NCBI GenBank assembly: GCA_023614405.1
Contig: CM042694.1
Span: 129,957,711-130,021,710 of the forward strand
Origin: Avena insularis
Taxonomy: Eukaryota > Streptophyta > Magnoliopsida > Poales > Poaceae
Direction of reading: 5' to 3'
DNA: 64,000 nucleotides
Below the pieces are notes generated by a model. That model searched no databases. It saw only the letters and a program-made list of their open reading frames with translations, and had not been told where the DNA came from. Shown here in pieces: positions 23,266 through 35,277 of the stretch. Both the position numbers and the translations under genes were made by a program. How positions within the stretch are numbered: the stretch's first letter is position 1; the number at the start of each line of letters is the position of its first letter.

Positions 23266-23947
23266 CCCCTTATTCCCCATCGAACAGAACTCTTGATTCA
23301 TTCGAAAATTGTCAGACCCATTGCAAGAGCTCTCTCTCTAGATCTCCCACTTCAACCACCCAAAGGCTTTGATCTTTGGGGGGATTGAAGGAGGAGACAA
23401 TCTTCATCGCCATCACGAATCAAGCGCATCAACTCCTCTCCATTCATTTGGAGAAATCCTTGATCTAGTATTCTTGTTAATATCTAGATCTTGTACTTTG
23501 TTATTGATAACTTGTTCTTGTGGCAGCTTGTTGTCATTACGGGAGCCTCCAATTTGGTTGTGAAGTTGTGCCCCGCTAGTTGTGTAAAGGGGCCGGTACC
23601 CGCCTCGAAGGGTTCCTATAGTGGAAAGGTGGATCAAGCCTTTGGTGGCGGGATCCATCGGAGAACAGGGTGAGGCCTATTGTGGCGTGGTGGTCTTAGT
23701 ACCGCCCACCCCTCCAACACAGACGTGCTTCCCTTAACAAGGAAGGAACTGTGGTAAAACAAATCCTGTGTCTCCGTGTGCTTCACTACGGTTCACTCGT
23801 TCCTCTTTCCACTCGCCTCTTCTCGCTAGTAGATAGGTTTGCATATAGGGAAATTCCTCCTAATAGTTTATCTAGAGAATTTACCTTTTGCGTTAAGCCT
23901 AAATTTGAAAGAGCTTTAAAATTTGAAGTGACACCTATTCACCCCCT

Positions 23948-23952
23948 CTAGG
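23948..23952. repeat. Target duplication CTAGG, left copy
   Basis: CTAGG precedes the BARE-like element. The second copy is at 32493-32497. Both belong to the A1 LTR. Confidence 0.95.
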
Positions 23953-25629
23953 TGTTGGAGATATGCCCAAGAGGCAATAATAAAAGGGGTTATTATTATA
24001 TCTTTGTGTTTATGATGAATGTTTACATCCCATGCTATAATTGTATTATTAGGAAACACTAATACTTGTGTGTTTTGTAAACATAAAAGAGTTCCTGGTA
24101 AGCCTCTTGTTAAACTAGCTTGTTGATTGATTGATGATCATGGTTTCCTGATCATAGACATTGGATGTGATTAATAACAAGGTTATATCATTAGGAGAAT
24201 GATATGATGGACGCACACCCATAGTAAGCGTAGCATAAGATCAAGTCATTAAATTCGTATTGCTGTAAGCTTTGAAATACATAGTAACCTAATCCTTCGA
24301 CCATGAGGTTATGTTAATCACCATCATCGGATGGGTACTTTGATGACATCAAACGCCGCTTCGTAACTGGGCGGTTATAAAGGTGTCATTAGGTATTCTG
24401 AAAGTATGTGTTGAAGCGCATAGACCAAGATTGGGATTTATCCATCCATATGACGGATAGATATACTCTGGGCCCTCTCGGTGGAATGTCATCTAGATAG
24501 CTTGCAAGCATGTGACTAGGTCACAAGGGATGACATAACATGGAACGAGTAAAGAGAACTTATCAGTAACGAGGAAGAACTAGGTATGAAGATACCGACG
24601 ATCAAACCTCGGATAAGTAGAATATCGTGAGACAAAGGGAATTGGTTTCGTATGTTAATTGGTTCATTCGATCACGAAGTAATCGTTGAGTATGTGGGAG
24701 CCGTTATGGATCTCCAGATCCCACTGATGGTTATTGATGGGAGAGGTGTCTTCATCATGTCTGCATATTCACGAACCGTAGGGTGACACACTTAAGGTTC
24801 AAAGTTGTTTGATGTAGATATGGAATTTGCGTTGGAGACCGAATGTTGTTCGGAGTCTTGGAATGGATCTGGGACATCACGAGGAGATCCGGAATGGTCC
24901 GGAGAATAAGATTCATATATTGGGAATCATTTTCTAAGTTAGGAAATGTTAGGAGTGTTTAATATGGAGATTCTAGAAGGTTTGAATGTTCGAAGGTTCT
25001 AGAGGATTTCTTGAGTTTGCTTGAAAACCAAAGGGATCAAAGAAACCAAGTGGGGTACTACACGGATTCGTGGGGAGGACTCCTCCCCCAACCCGACCCA
25101 GGAGGAGGGAGTCCTACTAGGACTCCCCTCCCAGCGCCGCCTCCCTCCTTTAAATAGAAGGGAGGCGCCCTCTTGTACCTTGTCTCATAACTTCCAATCT
25201 CAGCCGCCTCTCTCCTCCACGTTTCTTCTACACAGGCATAGGCGAAGCCCTGCAGAATTCTCATCTCCACCACCACCACCACGCCGTCGTGCTGCTGGGA
25301 TTCCGTGGAGAAGATCTACTACCTCCGCTGCTCGCTGGAACAGGGAGAGGAAGGTTTGCTTCGACTCCACACGTGTGACCGTCTGCGGAAGCACTGCCGG
25401 AACGCGGCGCCGGAAGGATCGTCCACACGATCTTGAGATCGGCAAGTGATCGACTACATCATCCACGAGATCTAATCTTGTTAACGCTTTCGGTTCTACG
25501 AGGGTTAGTACCGATCTATCTCGTTGCTCATGTCTAGTAGATTAGATCTTGGCTTTTATCTAGATTAGATCTGGGTTTTGTTCGCTCTTGCGGTAGAATT
25601 TTTTTGTTTTCCATGCTACGAACCCGTCA
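23953..25629 (+). repeat. 5' LTR of the BARE-like element
   Basis: It runs from TGTTGG to CCCGTCA, 1677 bp. A TATA-like TTTAAATA lies at 25149-25156. Confidence 0.93.
25149..25156 (+). promoter_or_regulatory. TATA-like box in the loop of an inverted repeat
   Basis: TTTAAATA is flanked by GCCTCCCTCC and GAAGGGAGGC. The promoter core therefore lies between the arms of a GC-rich inverted repeat. The same holds at 32021-32028 in the 3' LTR. Confidence 0.55.
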
Positions 25630-25630
25630 G

Positions 25631-25643
25631 TGGTATTAGAGCC
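25631..25643 (+). promoter_or_regulatory. Primer binding site (initiator tRNA-Met type)
   Basis: TGGTATTAGAGCC lies one base after the 5' LTR. It differs at one position from the canonical TGGTATCAGAGCC used by plant Copia elements. Confidence 0.85.
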
Positions 25644-26829
25644 TTGTCTATGCATAGATCTGTTGCACGAGTAGAACACAATGAGGTTGTGGGCGTTGGT
25701 GCTCGTGCCGTCTTTTGCTATTTGTGTACTTTGCATCTTGCGGTATGGTGGGATGAAGCGGCTCGGGCTAACATTACATGTCATCGTACATGAGACTTGC
25801 TCCACGCTTGACGTGCAACTTGTATTGCACAAGTGGCTTTGCGGGTGTCTGTCTCTCCCATCATAGTATAGATCAAATCTACACTTTGCACTTGATAGCA
25901 CTTGTATCAACGTTGTGGTTCAGTTTCGTAGGTAAGATGCGTTCTTAGTCGAAATCCCCAAGCCACGTAAAACTTGCAAAGAAAATTAGAGGCGTCTAAC
26001 TTGTTTTTGCAGGGGTTTTGTGATGTGATATGGCCTACATGTGATTGTGATTGTATTTGATGTATGCAATGATCCTTGTTGTAATATGGCAACCAGCAGG
26101 AGCCTAATGGTTGTCTTTAATTCTGTTAAGACCTGCGTGTCGATTCATCTTGTAATAGCTTTGTTCCAAGTAGTTGTAATAGTTGCTAGTGAAGATGAAC
26201 AACCATGAAGCGGCGCCACGGACCTTGACGCAATGCTGGTGATGATGGAGATCATGTTCGTGCTTTGGAGATGGAGATCAAAGGCATAAGAAGAAAGGGC
26301 CATATCATATCACACAAATTATGAATTGCCTGTGATGTTAATCCTTTATGCATCTTGTATTGCTTAGATCGCGACGGTAGCATTATAAGATGATCCCTCT
26401 CACTAAATATCAAGTAATAAAGTGTTCGTCCTTAGTTGGCACCGTTGCTAAGACTCGTCGTTTCGAAGCATCTCGTGATGATCGGGTGTGATAGACTCTA
26501 CGTGTGCAAGCCAGATTTGCACATGCGGAAACTAAGGTTAATCTTGACGAGCCTAGCATGTACAGATATGGTCTCGGAACACGGAATACCGAAAGGTAGA
26601 GCATGAGTCATATGATTGATATGATGAACATGAAGATTGTTCGCCGATGAAGCTACATCATCTCACGTGATGATCGGACTTGGTGTAGTGGATTTGGTTC
26701 GTGTAATCACTAAAACAACTGCGAGGGATGTTGTTTTGAGTGGGAGTTCACCTAGTTGATTTAAGAATTAAATTAGAACACTATTTATCATAAACTTAGT
26801 CTTAACTACTTGCAAATATGTTGTAGATA
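25644..26829 (+). other. Leader of the BARE-like element
   Basis: About 1.2 kb between primer site and gag start, normal for this lineage. ORFs here are short and unconvincing. Confidence 0.7.
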
Positions 26830-29800
26830 ATGGCGAACGTTTCCATCAATTTCAATGCGTTCCTAGAGAAAGAAAAGCTTAAGAACAATGGAAGCAATTT
26901 CACGGACTGGTTCCATGGACTGAAGATCGTCCTCAGGGCTGGTCAGTTGACCTATGTGCTCGAAGCACCGCTAGGTGACCCACCTGCAGAAGATGCCACC
27001 GATGACGTAAAGAATGTTTATGCCACTCGGAAACATCACTACTCCATCCGATGTGCCATCACATGCGGTTTAGAATCGGAGCTTCAAAAGCGTTTTGAGC
27101 ACCATGACCCATTTGAAATCATTAAGGAGCTCAAACTCATATTTGAGACTCGCGCGGCCATCCGAGAAGTTCTTTACCTGCAAGATGGAAGAGGGTAGCT
27201 CCGTTAGCGAGCACGTGCTCACCATGTCTGGGCACGCAAACAAACTCCGAGAGTTGGGGATACCGATTCCTAATGAATTGGGGATTCACCATGTCCTCCA
27301 ATCACTGCCACCAAGTTACAAGAACTTTGTGATGAACTACAATATGCACTGCATGAACAAGACGTTGCCTGAACTATCGTCCATGCTGAAAACTGCTGAA
27401 GTGGAGATCATGAAAGAACACCAAGTGTTGATGGTCAATAAGACCACCAATTTCAAGAAAAGGGGCAAGCCTAAGAACAAGGGCAACTTCAAGAAGGACG
27501 GCAAGAAAGCTGCCGCACCTGCTAAGAAGCCCAAGGCTGGTCCTAAACTTGAAACTGAGTGCTTCTACTGCAAGGGTGCTGGTCACTAGAAGCGTAACTG
27601 CCCCAAGTACCTGGCAGATCTGAAGAACGGCAACATCAAGAAGAAAGGTATATTCGATATACATGTTATAGATGTGTATCTTACTAGTAATCGTAGTAGT
27701 ACCTGGGTATTTGATACTGGTTCGGTTGCTCATATTTGTAACTCGAAACAGGAGCTGTAGAATAAACGAAGACTGGCAAGAGACGAGGTGACGATGCGTG
27801 TTGGAAATGGCTCCAAGGTTGATGTGATCGCCGTCGGCACGCTCCTTCTACATCTACCATCGGGATTAGTTTTAAATTTAAATAATTGTTATTTGGTGCC
27901 TGTGTTAAGCATGAACATTATATCTGGATCTTGTTTATTGCGAGACGGTTACTCTTTTAAGTCTAAGAATAAAGGTTGTTCGATTTATATGAGTAATATC
28001 TTTTATGGTTTTGCACCTGAGATGAATGGTTTATTCTTATTAAATCTTGATAGTAGTGATACACATGTTCACAACATAGATGCTAAACGAATAAAATTGA
28101 ATGATAATTCTACATACATGTGGCACTGTCGTCTTGGTCACATTGGAGTGAAGCGTATGAAGAAACTCCATTCTGATGAACTTCTTGAATCACTTGATTT
28201 TGAATCACTTGAAAGATGCGAAGCATGTCTAATGGGAAAAATGACTAAGACTCCATTCTCTGGCATAATGGAGCGAGCTACAGACTTATTGGAAATAATA
28301 CATACCGATGTGTGCGGTCCAATGAGTGTAGCATTGCGTGGTGGATATCGTTATGTTCTCACTTTCACGGATGACTTGAGTAGATATGGGTATGTCTACT
28401 TTATGAAACATAAATCCAAAACGTTCGAGAAGTTTAAGGAATTTCAAAGTGAAGTGGAAAATCATCGTAACAAGAAGATTAAATTTCTGCGTTCTGACCG
28501 CGGAGGTGAATATCTGAGTTATGAGTTTGGCATGCATTTAAAGAAATGTGGAATACTTTCACAGTTGACACCGCCGGGAACATCACAGTGTAATGGTGTG
28601 TCCGAACGTCGTAATCGAACTCTCTTAGATATGGTTCGGTCTATGATGTCTCTTACAGATTTACTGTTATCATTTTGGGGCTATGCATTAGAGACAACCG
28701 CATTCACTTTAAATAGGGCACCATCTAAATCCGTTGAAACGACACCGTACGAATTGTGGTTTGGAAAGAAACCTAAGTTGTCGTTCCTTAAAGTTTGGGG
28801 TTGCGAAGCATATGTAAAGAAGTTACAACCTGATAAGCTTGAACCCAAAGTGGAGAAATGCGTCTTCATAGGATACCCTAAAGAAACAATTGGGTATACC
28901 TTCTATCATAGATCCGAAGGCAAAGTTTTCATTGCTAAGAATGGATCCTTTCTGGAGAAGGAATTTCTCTCGAAAGAAGTGACTAGAAGGAAAGTAGAAC
29001 TCGACGAGGTTGTTGAACCTTCTTTCGGAGTTGAGAGTAGCGTAGCACCGGAAGATGTTTCTGTGCCGCCTGCACCAACTGGAGAGGAAGCTAATGATAA
29101 TGATCATGAAACTTCGAACGAAGTTACTACTGAACCTCGCAGGTCAACGAGGGTCCGTACCACTCCTGAGTGGTATGACTCTTCCTTGAACGTCATGTTA
29201 GTGGACAACACCGATGACCCTGCGACATATGAAGAAGCTATGGTGAGCCCAGATTCCGACAAATGGCTAGAAGCCATGAAATCCGAAATGGGATCCATGT
29301 ACGAAAACCAAGTATGGACTTTGGTGGACTTATTGGATGGCCGTAAGGCTGTCGAGAACAAATGGATTTTCAAAAGAAAAACAGATGCTGATGGTAATGT
29401 TACCGTCTATAAAGCTCGACTTGTCGCAAAAGGGTTCCGACAAATTCAAGGAGTTGACTACGATGAGACTTTCTCACCAGTAGCGAAGCTAAAGTCTGTG
29501 AGGATTATGTTAGCAATCGCTGCATATTTCGATTATGAAATTTGGCAGATGGATGTCAAAACGGCGTTCCTTAATGGTGACATTGAGGAAGAGTTGTATA
29601 TGGTACAACCCAAGGGTTTTGTCGATCCTAAAGATGCTGACAAGGTATGCAAACTTCAGCGCTCCATTTATGGACTGAAGCAAGCATCCCGGAGTTGGAA
29701 TCAACGTTTTGATAAAGTAATCAAAAACTTTGGATTTATACAAACTTATGGAGAAGCTTGTATTTACAAGAAAGTGAGTGGGAGCTCTGTAGTATTCCTA

Positions 29801-30777
29801 GTACTATATGTAGATGACATATTGTTGATTGGGAATGATATAGAACTTCTTAATAGCGTCAAAGCCTATTTGAATAATAGTTTTTCGATGAAGGATCTTG
29901 GCGAAGCGGCATATATTCTAGGCATCAAGATTTATAGAGATAGATCAAGACGCCTAATAGTGCTTTCACAAAGTACATACTTAGACAAAGTTCTAAAGAA
30001 GTTTAGAATGGAAGAGAGCAAGAAAGGGTTCGTGCCCATGTTGTCAGGTAAGACCTTGAGTAAAACTCAAAGTCCGGCTACGGCAGAAGATAGAGAAAAG
30101 ATGAATAAAATTCCCTATGCCTCGGCCATAGGTTCTATCATGTATGCCATCTTTGTGTACGAGACGGATATAGCACATGTATTAGTTTGACTAGCGATAT
30201 CAAAGTGATCTGGAATGGAACACTAGACATCGGTCAAGAATATCCTAAAGTACGAATAGGACTAAGGATATGGTTCTTTCTTATGGAGGTGATGAACAGC
30301 TTGTTGTAAAGCGGTTACACGATGCTAGTTGGAACACCGATCCGGATGACTCAAGTCACATGGATCGTATTTATTTTGAATGGTGCTGCAATAAGTGGAG
30401 GAGTGCCAAGCAGGCGTTGTGGCGAAATCTTCAATAATCGGAATACATATAGCTGCTTGGAGGCTGCACAAGAAGGCATATGGATGAAGGAGTTCATTAC
30501 TGAACTTGGCGTGGTTCCCAGTGCGTTAGACCCGATGGCCATCAACTGTGACAACACAGGTGCCATAGCTAATGCACAGGAGCCAAGGTCACATAGCAAG
30601 CTGAAGCACATCAAGCTACATTTTCATGCTATTCGCGAGTATGTCCAAGATGGTGACATAAAGATTTGCAAAGTACACACTGATCTGAATGTAGCAGATC
30701 CGTTGACTAAACCTCTCCCTAGAGCAAAGCATGACCAATACCAGAACGCCATGGGTGTTCGGTATATTACCATGTAA
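26830..30777 (+). pseudogene. BARE-like gag-pol polyprotein, defective
   Basis: Gag begins MANVSINFNAFLEKEKLK at 26830. A frameshift near 27160-27190 moves reading to a second frame. The zinc knuckle CFYCKGAGH...KRNC has Trp changed to TAG (27588). The protease motif VFDTGSVAHIC follows, with another TAG at 27756 (Gln position). An open frame then runs to 30190: GAG-pre (WHCRLGH), integrase HHCC and DDE (HTDVCGP, SDRGGEY, ERRNRTLLDM), and RT with YVDDILL near 29806. Small deletions scramble 30190-30321. RNase H is open at 30322-30777 (NCDNTGAIA, ADPLTKPLP), ending MGVRYITM. At least three disabling lesions mean no functional polyprotein. Confidence 0.93.
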
Positions 30778-30798
30778 TCTAGATTATTGACTCTAGTG

Positions 30799-30810
30799 CA
30801 AGTGGGAGAC
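30799..30810 (+). promoter_or_regulatory. Polypurine tract of the BARE-like element
   Basis: CAAGTGGGAGAC directly precedes the 3' LTR start TGTTGG. This is typical of BARE/Angela. Confidence 0.8.
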
Positions 30811-32492
30811 TGTTGGAGATATGCCCAAGAGGCAATAATAGAAGGGGTTATTATTATATCTTTGTGTTTATGATGAATGTTTACATCCCATGCTATAATT
30901 GTATTATTAGGAAACATTAATACTTGTGTGTTTTGTAAACATAAAAGAGTCCCTGGTAAGCCTCTTGTTAAACTAGCTTGTTGATTGATTGATGATCATG
31001 GTTTCCTGATCATAGACATTGGATGTGATTAATAACAAGGTTATATCATTAGGAGAATGATATGATGGACGCACACCCATAGTAAGCGTAGCATAAGATC
31101 AAGTCATTAAGTTCGTATTGCTGTAAGCTTTGAAATACATAGTAACCTAATCCTTCGACCATGAGGTTATTAATCACCATCACCGGATGGGTACTTTGAT
31201 GACATCAAACGCCGCTTCGTAACTGGGCGGTTATAAAGGTGTCATTAGGTATTCTGAAAGTATGTGTTGAAGCGCATAGACCAAGATTGGGATTTGTCCA
31301 TCCATATGACGGATAGATATACTCTGGGCCCTCTCGGTGGAATGTCATCTAGATAGCTTGCAAGCATGTGACTAGGTCACAAGGGATGACATAACATGGA
31401 ACGAGTAAAGAGTACTTATCAGTAACGAGGAAGAACTAGGTATGAAGATACTGACGATCAAACCTCGGATAAGTAGAATATCGCGAGACAAAGGGAATTG
31501 GTTACGTATGTTAATTGGTTCATTCGATCACGAAGTAATCGTTGAGTATGTGGGAGCCGTTATGGATCTCCAGATCCCGCTGATGGTTATTGATGGGAGA
31601 GGTGTCTTCATCATGTCTGCATATTCACGAACCGTAGGGTGACACACTTAAGGTTCGAAGTTGTTTGAAGTAGATATGGAATTTGCGTTGGAGACCGAAT
31701 GTTGTTCGGAGTCTCGGAATGGATCCGGGACATCACGAGGAGATCCGGAATGGTCCGGAGAATAAGATTCATATTGGGAATCATTTTCTAAGTTAGGAAA
31801 TGTTCCGGAGTGTTTGTATGGAGATTCTAGAAGGTTTCGGAATGTTCTGGAAGGTTCTAGAGGATTTCTTGGAGTTTGCTTGAAAACCAAGAAAGGGATC
31901 AAAGAAACCAAGTGGGGTACTACACCGATTCGTGGGGGAGGAGGACTCCTCCCCCAACCCTTGACCCAAGGAGGAGGGAGTCCTACTAGGACTCCCCCTC
32001 CCCAGGCGCGCCTCCCTCCTTTAAATAGAAGGGAGGGGGCGCCCCCTCTTGTACCTTGTCTCATAACTCCCAATCTCAGCCGCCTCTCTCCTCCACGTTT
32101 CTTTTGCACAGGCATAGGCGAAGCCCTGCAGAATTCTCATCTCCACCACCACCACCTGCGTCGTCTTTGGGATTCCGTGGAGAAGATCTACTACCGCCAC
32201 TGCTTTCATTGGAACGGGAGAGGAAGGTCTGCCGACTCAACGTGTGACCGTCTGCGGAAGCACGGAGCTTGGCCGGAAGGATTGTCCACACGATCTTGAG
32301 ATCGGCAAGTGATCGACTACATCATCCACGAGATCTAATCTCGTTAACGCTTTCGGTTCTACGAGGGTTAGTACCGATCTATCTCGTTGCTCATGTCTAG
32401 TAGATTAGATCTTGGCTTTTATCTAGATTAGATCTGGGTTTTGTTCGTTCTTGCGGTAGAATTTTTTTGTTTTCCATGCTACGAACCCATCA
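30811..32492 (+). repeat. 3' LTR of the BARE-like element
   Basis: 1682 bp, starting TGTTGGAGATATGCCC and ending CCCATCA, nearly identical to the 5' LTR. The CTAGG duplication follows immediately. Confidence 0.94.
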
Positions 32493-32497
32493 CTAGG
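32493..32497. repeat. Target duplication CTAGG, right copy
   Basis: Matches 23948-23952. The A1 LTR resumes at 32498. Confidence 0.95.
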
Positions 32498-32517
32498 TGC
32501 CCATACGTTCCATTTCA
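32498..32517 (+). repeat. Last 20 bases of the A1 5' LTR
   Basis: TGCCCATACGTTCCATTTCA completes the LTR split by the BARE-like element. The LTRs of A2 end in the same sequence on the other strand. Confidence 0.88.
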
Positions 32518-32519
32518 AT

Positions 32520-32532
32520 TGGTATCAGAGCC
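32520..32532 (+). promoter_or_regulatory. Primer binding site of A1
   Basis: TGGTATCAGAGCC, complementary to the 3' end of initiator tRNA-Met, lies two bases after the LTR end. Confidence 0.9.
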
Positions 32533-32569
32533 TTGGCTCTTTATTCGGGCTTAACAGCCTAAGAGAAGT

Positions 32570-33982
32570 ATGGGTACCAAGGAGAATGGGAATGAGGCTA
32601 TGGACAAGGTCACAATGGATGACCTCAAAACTTTGGAAACAAACTTGTTGAAATCCTTTTAGACCAAGATGGAGGAGATGCATCAAATGATTGCTCGCCT
32701 CACATCATCCGTAGCCCCATCTCCATTCTCCTCTGAGGCCGCCACTCCCTCATCCAAGGATAAGGCCAACACTGGATCCAAGGAAGATGGAGTGGTAGGT
32801 GAAAAACACAATGGTTCCACCTCCAAGAAGGGAAGTGGTAAGGAGGAATATAGTGAGGTTCATCACTTATATTCCCCCGACCCACCTATCCCTCATCCTC
32901 ATATAAACAATAGGGGTGATCCACCCAAGCTCAATGCATCTTCATTTAATCAATGACAATTCTTAATGAAGTCTCATGTTTACAGCTCTTCTATTGAACT
33001 TTGGAGGATCACTCCAACCTGACAAGAAGAGAAGTTTTGGATAGCCAATTGAATGCTACAGCTCTCCACATGATACAGCTCGGAGTGGGTCCCAAGGACA
33101 TGCCCCACATTAAACATCTCAACACAGCTAAAGAAGCTTGGGATGCTCTCACCGATTTCTTTATTGGGAATGAAAGCATGAGAAGGAATAGGTATGATGC
33201 CCTCAGTAATGAAGTTGAAGGATTCTACATGTTGGATGGTGAAAACCATGAAGACATGTATAGAAGACTCAAGGGCATCCCAACAACATTTATAAAGCAT
33301 GGAGCCACTCACATTGATGATTCTTGGATAAAAAGAAAATATGTGAGTGCTCTAATGCCTTTTGAGCCAACGAACTTGAAGAGCTTGCAAGGTAGACACA
33401 ACTACCATAAAATGACATCCAATGAAGTCATGCAAGAAATGGCATCATTCAAAGTTGCTGCAAAGAAAACGGAAGATGCCCGTGCCCGTGCCATTGGAAT
33501 GCAAAAAGGGGCCAATGTTCCTCTAAAGGCTAATGTTGTTGAGCAAGATGAGGACGAAAGAGCTTTCAAGAGTGCCTCCATGGATTGCCCTGATGAAGTT
33601 AAACGTGCTCATGGTGAGTACATGGTATTTTACGCAAGGAACTTTTGGAAGGATCCTGCAAAGGCCAAGTCGGAACTCGAGCGCAAGAATGGGTCAAGTG
33701 GAAGAAGAGAAAGTGACCCAAAACCGAGAACATGCTAAAATTGTGGAGATAGGCTGCACTTTGTGGCCGAGTGTCCATATCAAAATAGAGAAGACAATGG
33801 TGGCAGCCTCATCCTTAAAGAAAAATCCAAGGCGCCTAATAAGAAGCCATTTATCAAAAATAATGGCCCTTACAAGAAGCAACCCAAGATCGGCTTGGTG
33901 GCACAAGAAGAATACTCCTCTCCAAGTGAAGATGAAGAGGATGAAGATAGTTCTCGTGAGGTGGCTGCTATAGCCACCACAT
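32570..33982 (+). pseudogene. A1 gag, first part, defective
   Basis: It starts MGTKENGNEAMDKVTMDDLK and aligns with A2's gag (51541 on the minus strand). It covers a UBN2-like capsid region (KEAWDALTDFFIGNESMRRN) and the zinc knuckle. Lesions are a TAG near 32660, a TGA near 32957 with a deletion and frameshift near 33005, and the knuckle's CYNC Tyr changed to TAA at 33736-33738. Reading stops at AAIATT, where A2 is inserted. The protein continues at 52883. Confidence 0.88.
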
Positions 33983-34700
33983 TGAAATGGATCGTATGGG
34001 CACCTAGAGGGGGAGGGGGTGAATAGGTGCTACACCAAATTTTAATACTTTTTCAATTTTAGGCTTAGCACAAAGGGTAAATTCTCTAGATAAACTATTA
34101 GGTGGAATTTCCCTATATGCAAACCTATCTACTAGCGAGTAAAGAGCGAGTGGAAGAGGAATGGGTAAACCGTAGTGAAGCACGCGGAGACACAGGATTT
34201 GTTTGACCGCAGTTCCTTCCTTGTTAAGGGAAGTACATCTGTGTTGGAGGTGTGGGCGGTACTAAGACCACCACGCCACAATAGGCCTCACCCTGTTCTC
34301 CAATGGATCCCGCCACCAAAGGCCTGATCCACCTTTCCACTATAGGTACCCTTCGAGGCGGGCACCGGCGCCTTTACACAACTAGCGGGGCAACAACTCC
34401 ACAAACAACTTAGAGGCTCCCGAAATGACAACAAGCTGCCACAAGAACAAAGTTATCAAATACAATGAACAAGATCTAGGTATTGACAAGAATACTAGAT
34501 CAGGGATTTATCCAAGTGAATGGAGAGGAGTTGAAGCGCTTGATTCGTGATGATGATGATGATGAAATTCTCCTCCTTCAATTCCCCCAAAGATCAAGAC
34601 CTTCGGGTGGTTGAAGTGGGAGATCGAGAATGAGAGCTCTTGCACAATGTCTGGACAATTTCGAATGAATCAAGAGTTCGGAACATTGGGGAAGAAGGGG

Positions 34701-34708
34701 TATTTATA
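34701..34708 (-). promoter_or_regulatory. TATA box of the A2 3' LTR
   Basis: The minus strand reads GGGGGTATAAATACCCC, so the TATA lies at the centre of a G/C inverted repeat. The palindrome cluster lies just upstream in LTR orientation. The counterpart in the 5' LTR is at 52304-52311. Confidence 0.65.
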
Positions 34709-34739
34709 CCCCCTTCAGAAACCAGCCGTTGGACACTTT

Positions 34740-35160
34740 GGGGGCCGGATTATCCAGCCAAAGTGAGGGCCGGATTATCCGGCCTGGGGAAAACACCGCC
34801 CCAGACTCGGAATATCCGGCAGATAATCCGCCCCCTATCTGAGCATCGCGCTGAGCTTGCCCTTGATCAACTTCTGGGGGCCGGATTATCCGGTCCTATG
34901 TGAAGGCCGAATTATCCGGCCTGGGAGGAAAAACTGCCCCAGTTCGGATTTTCCGGGAGAAAATCCGACCGGATACCGAGCGACGCGCCTTGGATCCCTT
35001 TGCTCAAAAACTGGGGGCCGGATTATCCGGCCTGGGGAGGAAAAACCGCCCCAGTTCGGATTTTCTGGGAGAAAATCCGACCGGGTACCGAGCGACGCGC
35101 CTTGGCTCTCTTTGAGCAATGAGGTAGGCCGGATAATCCGGCCCTTGGTGGGGCGGATAA
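34740..35160 (-). repeat. Cluster of CCGGATTATCCGG palindromes in A2 3' LTR
   Basis: Perfect GGCCGGATWATCCGGCC copies lie at 34768-34784, 35016-35032 and 35127-35143. Several one- or two-mismatch copies lie between (for example near 34743, 34880, 34906 and 35152). Spacing is irregular. Related half-sites occur as CGGATTTTCC/GGGAGAAAATCCG near 34950 and 35055. Confidence 0.92.
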
Positions 35161-35264
35161 TCCGGCCCCCCTCAAAGCTTCCTGCACACTTAGCGCACAT
35201 GAATAATCTCCACAGTATTGTTATCTACACACAAAACATAGGAAAACATGAAATGTTCTTTCAG

Positions 35265-35277
35265 TCTCCCCCTTTTT
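35265..35277 (-). promoter_or_regulatory. Polypurine tract of A2
   Basis: The minus strand reads AAAAAGGGGGAGA next to the LTR start TGAAAG. Further purine tracts of the same kind occur at about 35345-35358 and 35750-35760. Confidence 0.75.

Larger units (their letters stand above)
22764..23952 (+). repeat. 5' LTR of A1 (first part)
   Basis: It starts TGAAAGAACATTTTATGATT, matching the start of A2's LTRs on the other strand. The last 20 bases of this LTR lie at 32498-32517, beyond the BARE-like insertion. Imperfect copies of the GGCCGGATAATCCGGCC palindrome lie at about 22935-23225. Confidence 0.85.
23953..32492 (+). mobile_element. Full-length BARE/Angela-like Copia, 8540 bp
   Basis: Complete structure: 5' LTR 23953-25629, primer site, 1.2-kb leader, gag-pol remnant, polypurine tract, 3' LTR 30811-32492, and a perfect 5-bp target duplication CTAGG. 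The LTR start TGTTGGAGATATGCCCAAGA and the polyprotein motifs are those of the Triticeae BARE/Angela/WIS lineage. The two LTRs look only a few percent different, with small indels near 24950-25130. The polyprotein has stops and frameshifts, so the copy could move only with proteins from elsewhere. Confidence 0.93.
33983..35263 (-). repeat. 3' LTR of A2
   Basis: 1281 bp. On the minus strand it starts TGAAAGAACATTTCATGTTT and ends GATCCATTTCA. The TATA box is at 34701-34708. It carries many copies of the GGCCGGATTATCCGGCC palindrome between about 34740 and 35160. Confidence 0.92.

Noticed and set aside
34740..35160. CRISPR-like or satellite array
   Set aside because: The repeated palindromes are irregularly spaced, lie in an LTR and also occur in a coding linker. 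There are no uniform spacers.
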